Source of the DNA: Myripristis murdjan
Lineage: Eukaryota; Chordata; Actinopteri; Holocentriformes; Holocentridae
Reading direction: 5' to 3'
DNA length: 64,000 nucleotides
Assembly (NCBI RefSeq): GCF_902150065.1
Contig: NC_043982.1
Span: 14,015,368-14,079,367, forward strand
In this document: positions 1-10,446 of the stretch, piece after piece
Layout: every line of letters begins with the position of its first letter
Position numbering within the stretch: the first letter of the stretch is position 1
The notes under the pieces: generated by a model
Told to the model about the DNA's origin: nothing
The model's database searches: none
Seen by the model: the letters and a program-made list of their open reading frames with translations, nothing else
Position numbers and translations under genes: made by a program

Positions 1-147
1 AGACTAGTGATTACAGTATGTGATTGTGTTGTAAATTAAAGTGTTATTAAAATCCATGCCTCATGTGCTTGATTATGCTCATGTTTTCATGGTGTTTACA
101 GGTGAACACTGCAGATAGAAAGCACAAATGGTGTCCAAGTACAAGCT

Positions 148-325
148 ATTTATGGGTACCAAATGTAGTCCTTGACCTGCCATCTTTGTGTCCTACACAG
201 GTATATCAAGTTGCCTGATTAGCCCTACTACTGCATAGAATCCTATAAAATCAGACAAATTGACACACCTGTGTATGGCACAAAGATGACAGGCCAAGGA
301 CTACATTTGGTGTACCCATGAATAA
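148..325. repeat. Foldback (inverted) repeat with ~65-bp arms
   Basis: The arm at about 148-212 reads, with few mismatches, as the reverse complement of the arm at about 257-325; both contain a shared core CCAAATGTAGTCCTT (in opposite senses) and ACACAGGT or ACACCTGT. The loop is about 45 bases. A run of 14 A follows at about 341-354. This shape fits a small foldback transposable element (MITE). I do not recognise the family, and the left edge of the window is too close to search for flanking duplications. Confidence 0.6.
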
Positions 326-360
326 AGTACATTCAAGGTAAAAAAAAAAAAAAATACTGA

Positions 361-555
361 ATGAGTGTGTGAGGGGAAGAACAAGGCTACAGGTGGCAGT
401 ATGAGGCAATAAGGTAGTATGAGGGGTGGTGTGAGCATATGAGGGGTAGTATGAGTGGCAGAATGAGGGTATGAGGGGCAATATGAGGGTATGCCTATGA
501 TGGTATGAGGGACAGTAGGATAGGGGCAGTGTGAGGATATGAAGAGGAAGACCGA
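361..555. repeat. Degenerate G-rich minisatellite, unit about TATGAGGGG
   Basis: Variants of TATGAGG, GTATGAGGGG and GGCAGTATGAGG recur about a dozen times. Units are imperfect and irregularly spaced. The two overlapping reading frames on the opposite strand are by-products of this purine-rich repetition and are not genes. Confidence 0.6.
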
Positions 556-890
556 AGACGCGGCCTGCAAGAAATAACACAAATGATGCACAATACTTTT
601 CTCAGGCACAGTGTCAATTTAGCAGATAAGGTATTACTATTGCTAATTGCAGACTGAGGCTATTCACATGTAGAGCAACGTGCCACTATCCATGGTGCAC
701 CTATCTTTATTTCTCAGACCCACTGTGCCAATATCTGTGGTGCTGCCCCTTGAGTGCACTTGTTCCTGTGAGGTGTGCTCTTATGGAAAGGATTGCCTCA
801 GGACATCAAAATCTCAAACCACTGAGATGACCCAATTAGTTGACCACCATGGCAAAATCATGTGGACCCATCCAGCAACATGGGCACAAC

Positions 891-1087
891 CATGCTGGTC
901 AATCTGCTTTACCAGCATCCCATGCTGGTCTGCCAGCATCCCATGCTGGTCCAACAACATCCCATGCTGGTCCACCAGCATCGACCAGCATTCCCATGCT
1001 GGTCTACCAGCTACACCAGCATCAGACCAGCACTAACCAGCATTAACCAGCATAGACCAGCAAAGAATCCATGCTGGTCTCTGCTGT
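891..1087. repeat. Minisatellite of alternating inverted CCAGCAT / ATGCTGG units
   Basis: About fifteen copies of the 7-9 base word ACCAGCAT or its complement ATGCTGGT are packed into 200 bases. The first part is made of near-perfect palindromes such as CCAGCATCCCATGCTGG (about 912-928 and 933-949). The last part changes to direct ACCAGCA units. It sits 180 bp upstream of the first exon seen in the window. The open frames through it are composed of the repeat and are not considered coding. Confidence 0.7.
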
Positions 1088-1270
1088 TTTTTTTTTTTTT
1101 TTGCAGGGACCGTTTTCAAACATCTGGATTATTCAGATTAGTTAGAATAGTAACAATGGTTTAGTAACTGTTCATCTGTAATGACTGATATTTCTGTAAT
1201 CTGTGCCCTGGTACTTGAACTTTAAATGCTCAGGTAGTCCTCTAAGGCATGCGGTGCTTCATGTTGCCAG

Positions 1271-1532
1271 GTTCTTTGAGCTGATCGAGGACCTGCAGCG
1301 CCATGCTGAGCGGACGGAGAGGTTTCGCCAACACTTTGGTGAGGTTTGGTTCATGAGCTGAGCACACAACGCCGTCACTCACTTGTCCACACTTGTCCTG
1401 TAGTTTCTCTACTGCTCTGCAAAGCGCTGTCTTAATCCCTTAATCCCTCCCCTCTGCTATGTTACAGAGCTGTGCACCCGGCATTTTGAGCTGCACGTCA
1501 GGAATCGCCTGAACATCGACAGCAATGAATGA
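1271..1532 (+). CDS. Last two exons of an unidentified gene (5' part outside window or not recognised)
   Basis: Two exons are supported by splice sites and a shared frame. The first is 1271-1338 (acceptor TTGCCAG before it, donor GTGAGG after it) and encodes FFELIEDLQRHAERTERFRQ and two more residues. The second is 1468-1532 (acceptor GTTACAG) and encodes ELCTRHFELHVRNRLNIDSN, then Glu and a TGA stop. The joined phase is consistent (one base left over, completed to GAG). The peptide is charged and helical in composition, like the tail of a cytosolic or organellar protein. I could not assign a family. No upstream exon was recognised in 1-1270, which is mostly repeat, so the remainder is probably outside the window. 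It runs in the same direction as mrpl16, whose start codon is 1.2 kb downstream. Confidence 0.5.
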
Positions 1533-2560
1533 GTGATTTTTTGGTTATTGTGTCATTCGCTGGCCTGTCCCATACAGGGTTATAGGGTTGTCTTTGTTTG
1601 CATGTTTTGTTGTTGTTGTTGTTGTTGTTTAACCCTATAAAGCCTGAACTATGAAAGATTTAGCAGAAAATTCCAGTTTTTTGAAATTGAGCCCAAGGGA
1701 TATTTCTGTTTATTTTCAGTGTTAAACACTTGTGAATAATTGTGAAATCTGATCTGGAATCACTGATCTAACATTTTAATACATTATTTTAATAATTTTC
1801 TTGTAACTTTTTTTTGAAAGTTTCAACTTTTATTTATTTATTTGTTTATTTTATTTTATGGTAATTATTAGTATTCTGGTATTTTTCTTGTCATAATGGG
1901 ATTTTTCCCCCTCTAATTTTCAGTTTTTTTTCTAATTTGCTCATGTTTTCCCATGTTTTTGAAAGGAATCAAGTTGATTTGTTCTTGTTTACATTGTTTC
2001 ACTTTGAATTTTAAAATTCTGACATTGTGTTGAAATAAATTCTAACAAATTTTTAGTGAAATTAATTACAGGGGAAGTATTTTGCTGAGGTTCCCCTGGT
2101 GGATCCTCAAGGACCCTTGGTCCAGGAAACGATAGTTGATTAAGAAAGAGACATACAGATTGTGCAGAGCAGGTGAGAGAGAATGAGCAGGTGGTTTTTA
2201 AGAAAGCCTCTGAAACAACATTTAGAGCACAAGACATTAAAGATAATTCTCTCTCTTAACTCTGTGCTCATGAAGCTCAGTAGGAACAGGAGAACGTCTT
2301 CATTCACTGGCAATGAACTGTCACAAAACACCTTAAAAACCTTAACATCTCATATTTGTTAATGTAGCTGCTCACTGTTTCCAGTAAATTGGACAAATGG
2401 AAATGTTACAGTTTGTGTATATGGGAGTTTCCTCAGTCTCTGAAAAAGTGTTAACCATTTTAACATGTAGGGAAGGTTATGCAGGGATGTTCACTAAACT
2501 TTCCCAGATGGTGTTGGGAACCACGTTGTCCACAGGGGGGAGCTGTTGCAAACCCCGCTT
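1533..2560. other. Intergenic, AT-rich, no gene seen
   Basis: A (TTG)n tract lies at about 1608-1629 and long T-rich stretches follow to about 2000. The open frames on either strand are short and show no recognisable protein. The last part (2560-2700) becomes GC-richer and is probably the mrpl16 promoter and 5' leader; an ETS-like CCGGATGTG is present at about 2591. Confidence 0.5.
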
Positions 2561-2700
2561 GTATCCACACGGAGGGTAGAGAGCAGCGCACCGGATGTGG
2601 GTCGCCTTCACGGCACTGCAGTAATGGCAGCGACCTTGTGTGGAGCATGGCTTTTGTAAGAGTTTGACAGGTAAACAGCGACAGTGCTCGTTGTAAAGCC

Positions 2701-5700
2701 ATGATCTCCCTCATCAAGGCGGCTGTCGGCGGGCTGGGCGGCCTGTGCAGGAGCAGTGGACAGCGGCCCGGTGAGTGAGCGACCTCCACTCAGACTACCT
2801 CACTGCGGGGACAGGGTACTAGATCATCTGGTCTTTATACTCATCTTTAGCCCATGCCATTTTATCATGTGCATGTATTTTTTTCCCCCTTGAGCAACAG
2901 TTGGGAAACACTGTCTCGGGTGATAGGTGATAGATAAGGTGATATATTAATAGTTAGGTATTATTGTTGTTGTCATTTTTAAGTGTTAACGTGTATCCGG
3001 AGTGATGCAAGTTCATTCTATTCACCATGACCTTAAAATCAAATGCTTGTCGAAAAGTGATTCATCTTAATATGTTGTGGCCACAAAGACACTGCTACTC
3101 TGTGCTGCAGTTAATTTTTTTTAATGAATTTTTGATGGAATAGAAGTGCGTTCACTCTCCTTGTTGAAAAGCAGTTCTGATGCCTGACTGAGCACCTGAA
3201 GGACTCCTGCACCTTAAACCAGCTCAGTTTGGCAGATCTGGGCCCCCAGCTCTTTTTGTAAACGACATGCTCTCTTTTAGCAGAGAATGCATTTCTATGA
3301 GGAGGGATATTAATTGAGATAAGCTGAAAATGATATCTACAGAGAAGGTCTTCAGTCAAAGAGGGCTGATACAAAAATGTGTCAAATGCCAGACAGTGAA
3401 ATTTCCAGTGGGCCTCAGCTACAGCATTTCAGTGACAGCTGTCTTTACAAAGTAAAAGTGAGGTGGATTCTATCATTGTGCCACAGTTGGAAGAACCACT
3501 TTTTGGCAGACTTGATTTTCGTCACATTTTGTGCTCACACTGAGTATCGAAGCATACTAAAAACTGACAAGATGAAGGAAGTGAGGTTGTTTGTTTGTGC
3601 AGGTGCTTTGCAGACCCACCTGAAGGTCCTGGCTGCTGGACTGAAGACGTATGAGATCCCTCCAGACTACAGCGGTAATCATACACATGTATTACTCACC
3701 ATTAATGAGCATAACGAGAATACGACCGCTTTCATTGATCTGCTGCATTTACAAAGCTCCTGTAATGTTTACATTCAAGTTCTTCAGTGGTGAAACAGCT
3801 CTGAGCCAAGATTTGCAGTCTTAGTTCAAGGCTACATATTTTCACGATACTCATGTCCTCAGTGATTCAACCTACATTGTTCATCTCCATGCCTCATCCT
3901 TGCCTTTACCTCTGAAGATGTGCTGCTGCCAGAGAGGCCCAAACTAAAGTTCCTCAACAAGGTGCCCAACCTCAAGAAGGCCAGGAAAGAGATGAAGAAA
4001 CTGCGGGATATCCAGGGCCCAGCGAAGACAGCAAACAGCTTCACCACTGGACAGTATGCCATCGTGGTAAGTATGTTTTCCTCTAAACATTGTCGTCCAG
4101 TAATAAGCAGCTCACTGATTCTTGAGAATTTGGATAAATCACGTCCCACTCAGAAAAATGCTATTTCTGCTGGAAATTTACAACATTTTAATGAATAAAA
4201 AGAATCAAGGGCATCATCAGGGGGTCCTTTGCACATTTGTAAGGTTTTTTCATAGGCTTATTTTTAATTTGTATTAATTTAATGATTATATGTTGGCCCA
4301 TGGCCTACAAAACCAGTTGTCCTCGGATAGGAGATAATCATTTCAACTTGATTAAAACAACAAAAAGTAATAATTTCATTGAATAATATCTTTACCACAT
4401 GAAAGAGTACATCATAATATGTATTAAAAACTACAAACGATGGGTTTTGAACAATATTTACTATTATTTTGTGGTTGCTCAAAATGTGTCCCAGATATTC
4501 GTCACCACCGTCAGATATATATTTAAAAAATAATAATAAAAAAACTACAAGGTCAGTTACATTCCTGAGGACCCCTTTTCAAACCTTCAGCTCTACTGCA
4601 TGCTTCAAGACCACTTAGGCTCCTTTAAGTTGTCTATTTTCTCTTAAATCTCTTCATATTTTTGGATACTGCTACTGTCACAACCATAAATTGTCAACAC
4701 CGTCACTTCTGTATAAAAAATATTAAATTAGATTATGGAATAAATGTATACTTTTTAAGAAGAGGTCTGATGTAGGTAGCAACAGGAGGGAAACAAGCTG
4801 GCTAATGTGAACAACTCATGCTTATCATGTGAGAGAGCAGGTTTTTGTCACCACCGTCAGACGTCACCACCGTCAGGTTTTCTGTGTGACGGTGATGACT
4901 GAAGTCTGAAAAATGCTTATAACAGTGCTCAGGATTCTTATTTTTTGTACCAAATAGTTAAATAAAGTTGTTAAGCAAGAAGCCATTGACTTGAATGGTA
5001 TAAATTTTGGAAATGTATGTTGTAATGAGGCGACTGTCACCACCGTCAGATTAGTGTCACCACCGTCAGAGGCAGTTATATTCGTTTTAAATGAATATGC
5101 TTACAATATGTTTCTTTGGTGCTGTTGAGTTATTAAAGTAATAGTCTCTTTAATACAAAAATATGTTTTTCAAATTGAAAAAAAAAAAAACATTACGGTG
5201 ACGGTGTTGACAAAAACAAAGTAGCCTAATAACTGGAAAAACCTATTTTATGAAAAAAATCCAAAATGAGGAGGTTGCACCGGTACATTGCTGAACAGCC
5301 AAGACCTTGGCCTATAATGATATACCTTCAGATTTTGTAATTTAACACACTTTTTTTTTTTTTTTTTAATTAAAACCTGTTTTATCCAAATTCCCAAGAA
5401 TCAGTGAGCTGATATTTCACAGCTTTTGTATGTATGTTTGTATGTAGATTTTGACTGCTTTCACTTTTACTACTGCAGAATTTTGGCATTTACTGCTCAG
5501 GTAGAGAGAGAGACTACCTACAGCATGAGCATTCTGTTATCCTTTTTATAAGGTGAAAATGGCATCTGCTCTTCTGTCAAAAATGGGACTCCATTTGACA
5601 AAGACACTGTAATGTTGATTGTGTCAGAAAACTCCTCCAGGAATCTGTTTGCTTTACATGCTTATTGTATTTATAATCATCAGCATGGTTTTGTTTATTC

Positions 5701-7181
5701 CAGTACTCACCGTATGGGGTCATATGATAATATGAGCATTGTACTGACACTAACACGTCTTCCAGCCCGCGTCGGAAGACAGGGGCTTGAAGAGAGCAGT
5801 GGTCTGTGAGGCCATTAAATACATCATGACAGGAGGACGGAGAATTCATTTCTTTGATATTACCGATGAGAGAAATTGGCTCATGTCTCACTCATAGACC
5901 GGTCTCTCTTGAACTGTTGGCTACACTGCCTCCATGATTTCTGGTAGTGCTGCTCCATTTCTACTCTATCTGTAAGCTTCCTGAAAATGTACAGAAATAA
6001 GGACAAAATGATCTGTGTCCATCTGGTTCCATATCTGTACTTAAGACTTAAGAATATTGAGCATAAATGAGCCTTTTAATCACACCAAAGTGTTCAGCTA
6101 CCCACATTTACCCAGAAGTACCTCAAAGGCCTCAAACAGTTACAGACTTTGGACTACTTTGACCCCACAGTTGTAGCACTGTAGTGTTTACTGGTGGGTT
6201 AATTTGTGTACATTTAAGTAAGTTACAGCTCATTGAGGTAGTTTTGGATAACTGTCACTTTGGAGTGATTACCTCGAGCCATTTATACAGTTTAAAAACA
6301 TATACATTCATATTTCTGGCTTGCAGTTAACACAACTCTGACTGGCAGGTTTATTCTTGGTGGTTTTATACTTGTGCAAGTTTTGTGCAAATGAATGAAT
6401 GTGGGCGTCATAGCAGGTACAAAGTGGTTCATCAGAGAATGGAGTGATTCCCCTCTTTGTGTGCTCCTCAGGCCCTGGGAGGGGGCTACCTGCACTGGGG
6501 TCACATCGAGATGATGCGTCTCTCTATCAACCGTAAGATGGACTCCCGGACCACCTTTGCCCACTGGCGCATCGGCGGCCCTTACAAGCCCATCACCCGT
6601 AAAGGCCTGGGTCAGCGCATGGGCGGCGGCAAGGGAGCCATCGACCACTATGTGACACCGGTCCGCTACGGGCGTTTCATTGTGGAAGTTGGAGGAAAGG
6701 TGGAGCTGGGGGAGGTGGAGCATATCTTGAAGGAAGTGGCAAAGAAGCTACCGTTCCCGGCCATGGTGAGAGGACAGCTGCATTCTCTGCTTCTAGTCGT
6801 GTTTGTCAACCTAACCAGAAGAGTTTTAACAGTAGAAATATAATCTGCTGCTTTCAAGCTTTCATTCTATGCCTGCCAGAATAAAATCTTTCCTCACTAA
6901 TTTTAGATGAACCCACCTTCATTTCTGTCCTCAGACGAATGTAGCAGCACAGCTAATGTGTTTCCTTTTCCTACCTTGCTGTCCATCAGGTGGTGAGCAG
7001 AGAGAGCCTGGCAGCCATGCAGCAGAGCGAGGCAAAGAGAGAGCAGAACAACCAGAACCCTTGGACTTTCAAGGAGATAGTCCAGGGCAACATGCTGGGT
7101 ATCAGGAAGGTGCTCAGCCCCTTTGACCTACACAACCATGGACGCTTTGTCGGGAAGTTTCACAACCCCGGGAGGGTATGA
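2701..7181 (+). CDS. mrpl16: Mitochondrial large-subunit ribosomal protein uL16m
   Basis: Five exons join in phase: 2701-2770, 3603-3674, 3918-4066, 6472-6765 and 6990-7181 (777 bp, 258 aa; human protein is 251 aa). All introns are GT-AG. The protein is the mitochondrial homologue of bacterial L16, which sits at the central protuberance side of the large subunit near the A-site tRNA. The L16 core is exon 4, with the family signature [20 protein letters not shown] and the preceding [20 protein letters not shown]. The C-terminal extension (exon 5) contains NNQNPWTF and [11 protein letters not shown], typical of animal MRPL16. Exon 1 is short and rich in small and basic residues ([20 protein letters not shown]), as expected for a mitochondrial targeting peptide. 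The start has G at -3. A polyadenylation signal AATAAA occurs at 7624. Nothing in the reading frame is broken. Confidence 0.96.
4501..5217. repeat. Interspersed CACCACCGTC motif cluster in mrpl16 intron 3
   Basis: GTCACCACCGTCAG occurs at 4501, 4847, 4863, 5036 and 5056. Variants GTCAACACCGTCAC (4693) and, on the other strand, GTGACGGTGATGAC (about 4886) and ACGGTGACGGTGTTGAC (about 5195) are also present. The surrounding 700 bp is AT-rich. This may be the body of a decayed non-autonomous transposon that carries internal repeats. I recognise no protein and no clear terminal repeats. Confidence 0.6.
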
Positions 7182-8552
7182 GCCAGGACTGAGGGACAAA
7201 CATCAATACAGTATCAAACTGTGGCACCACAATGCCACTGAAAAAGTATGGAGCATATGGAAAGTATAGAGGGCTTTGAATTGAAATGGTAAACTTCATC
7301 TTGTGTCTTTATCGATATGCTTTTTTTTTTTACTCAAAAGTGTAATGGAAAAAAACTAAAACTAATAAATGTCATTACATCTTGGAATTTTGATTTTAAG
7401 TATTCAGCAGATTGTAAAGAATTATCATACAGTCGTTTGGTGGCACAAGTATCAGGACGAGCTCTTATTTCAGAGGATTCTCGTCTTTACTCTGAGACAC
7501 AGAGATTAGCCAACACAGTCTGCAACACAGTCATCAAGGGAAGGGTGGATTTGGATGGTGGTTGGATTGAAGATGTCTTGCTGGGTTGGTTTAGTTTAGT
7601 CTAGAATCTAATCCAAATACATCAATAAAATTTAACTGGTTTCATTACCATATAAACTGCTGGTATACCCTACTGGAGGAAATACAAAAAAGAAAATAGA
7701 TTTTTACATCAACATCTTACTTTTCATGTAACCATACGTAGACCTAAATTAAATATGGTGCTAATTTTCTGTTTCTGTTGTTATCAATAAGTAAGATTGT
7801 TCTGGGATCAGCATTTACAAAAGCAACAGTATTGTTAAAATTCATGTTACAGCACTTGTCAATGAGAGGATTTGAATAAGTACACATAGTGGTAAACAAA
7901 TAAAATAAATATAATCACTCTGGTAAGTATATTGTGAATGAAGAATATATGTCATGCCTGGAAGCATTCATTAGTAGGAATCTTTGTTCTACAGATAAAT
8001 TCTTAAGAAATGGCAATTTACATAGGCGTGTGCTGCTTGGTCTTAATCAACAACAACACATTGCGTATATGTGACACAGAGAAACTTCTGCTGGCGTCAT
8101 TTCTGCTTTCTTTCCTAGGAAGGCACTGTGTTTTCTCAAGCATAAAAACCAGTCAAAATATTTCCATCCATGTGGTGCCTCGTACACTGCCCACACTAAA
8201 CCAGTGTCAAAAAGGACTGACAGGATGAACAGAGTGATGACACGGGGTGGCTGCTTTATTTTTCAATACATTAAAAACAAAGGATATATTGGAAATAACA
8301 CAAGGGATACTATCAAATTGACCAAGTTGAGGCTTAGGCATTGTGGACTTGTCAGCAGTTTGAAGATAACAGGTAAACACACAGTTGGCTTGGAGGCATG
8401 TGGTTGTCCTGAGACGGTTGTACACATTCTGGTTATTCGTGTAAAGTACAAGGAAAGGGAGAAATTATTTGGAGAAGCCTCTGACCTGGGACGAGGGTCA
8501 ACAAGGACCATCAGTTAAATGAAAGGAGTTTGACGCTTGTACGCTCTATCAA
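7182..8552. other. mrpl16 3' UTR and mrpl16-cenpq intergenic DNA
   Basis: The mrpl16 3' UTR probably extends to the AATAAA at 7624. The rest is AT-rich with no recognisable protein; short open frames around 8010-8790 have no family resemblance and overlap the cenpq promoter. Confidence 0.5.
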
Positions 8553-8566
8553 CCACTGGAGGGCAG
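8553..8566 (+). promoter_or_regulatory. CTCF-like motif
   Basis: CCACTGGAGGGCAG agrees with the vertebrate CTCF core (CCASYAGRKGGCRS) except for one position. It lies 270 bp before the cenpq start codon. Sequence match only. Confidence 0.4.
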
Positions 8567-8613
8567 TATTGCACCCAAACTGCTACAAATACCATTAGAC
8601 GAGGAAGAAGCTG

Positions 8614-8648
8614 GCGCATGCGCACTATTCAAATTTGCAGCGCCAAAA
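8614..8648. promoter_or_regulatory. cenpq core promoter: NRF1, CHR and E2F-type motifs
   Basis: Within 35 bp are GCGCATGCGCA (NRF1-type palindrome, 8614-8624), TTCAAA (reverse complement of the CHR element TTTGAA, 8628-8633) and GCGCCAAAA (reverse complement of TTTTGGCGC, E2F type, 8640-8648). The cluster sits about 175-210 bp upstream of the cenpq ATG, where a TATA-less promoter would be expected. E2F/CHR pairs are known to drive late cell-cycle expression of kinetochore genes, which suits CENP-Q. Binding is inferred from motifs only. Confidence 0.5.
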
Positions 8649-8822
8649 GGCTAAACGACACTCTCAGTCGTCAAGCCGAGGCTCCTCTCATCAACACCTG
8701 GCTCGTTTCGTTCGTCGTTTACTGCGTTAATTACGATTTTATAGGTGGTTGTGGACAGAAAGTCAACATTTTACAGGCAGAAGACGCATAACAGTAACGC
8801 CGTGATTTGTTATTGAGCAGAA

Positions 8823-9741
8823 ATGAAGCCAGTGCGGGGCTCCAGCCGCTCCGCGTCAAAAGCGCCTAACCTGAAGCGCAAGAGCCGAGCAGCGCACAAC
8901 ATGGGGCAGCAGGCAGCGGAGCCCCAGGTATGTGACTGCAGCCCCTGTGTCTGCAGTATATTGAGCTGTTAGTAAAGTTAACTAACTAGCTAACTTAGTC
9001 ACCCAATAACACTTTTTCCACACCAGTCACTCATGACATGAAGCTGCGCGGCAAACACAGGTGTTACTAATAACATTAAATGAGGCTCCTGCAGTTACAT
9101 GTGCATGCTGGCTCACTGGGAAGTTTTGTCCATCGACACTGAATGGAATAAACTCATTCATGTCCATTTATATGGGTTTGCCAGACCTAAATGGAATGGA
9201 AAATGACTTTCTCTTGGGTTCTTATAGGAATCAGAGCCAGGTGTCAACACCACTGGCAAAAGCAGTCACCCTAAACCACTGAAGAGGAGAGGTGAGAGCC
9301 AACCTTTGTTGACTAAGGAATAATGGATGAAAGATCAGCCTGTTTCCTCTGTCTAACTGAGCGAAAAGGCAACATTACAGCATTAAATCATGTGTTATAA
9401 TCACTGGTTTGGACTATATTAAAGGCTTTATTATTATTTTCATATGTTGCTCATCTCTGTGTTTTGAGTAGCCAAAGGAGCCTCCTCAGCGTCCAACAAA
9501 GTCAGAGGCCAGGACAAATGGAGGCTGATGCCCAGTTCCTCCATCCTGGCTCTGGAGAACACACTAGACCTGGCGATACTGTGAGCGTCCTCGCCTGTGG
9601 TTTTACACAGACACACTGTTTACCTCTGGATATGCTGTGTTTTTGTATAGAAATGATTGATGCCAACTGTCATTTATCTCAGCTAATGGAAATAGATGGC
9701 AAGTAACCTGTTGCCTAAGGTTTTGACTAGTGAATAATAGA

Positions 9742-9773
<32 letters not shown>

Positions 9774-10412
9774 CTGTGGACATTTTGTTCTTTCACAGGT
9801 GGACTCTTAACTTGACACGGACAGAGAAGAAAGAAGTCCAGAATCATTTGAACATAGTGAAAAACAGGTAAGTGAAATGTCAAATTTACAGAAACTATTA
9901 CAGTTTGAATAACCAACATTTACCAACATCTCCATTAACACATTTTGCAAACGGAGAGTGGGAGCTTTAATCTTGAGTAAGTTGAGCTGTGTATTCTAGT
10001 AAAATCTTTTTTTAATCATGTTTATACACAATCCTCAAATTGCTATCCATGCTGACCATATCCTATATCCTATATTAACCGAACTGAATACCACCCAGGC
10101 ATTCTCTGCACGTTTGCAAAGAATATTCTCAGTTTAATGTGTCAAATACAGCGCCCTAAAAAACCCTGACTGATCAGGAGGCACTGCACAACACAGAGAG
10201 TTTGGAGAGAGGAAAATGTCAAGGCATTCATGCTATTATCTTAGAGTAGATATACTTTACTGTTATGAGGGAAATTTTCTTTGACACAAAGCGTATGCTG
10301 TATAAAATGCATAAATGCACACAAGATATGTAGATATGCATCAACTTTCCCAATTGCACCCACCCATTCATATAACCATAATTACAGACATTATGTGCAT
10401 ACATAAAGGTGG

Positions 10413-10446
<34 letters not shown>

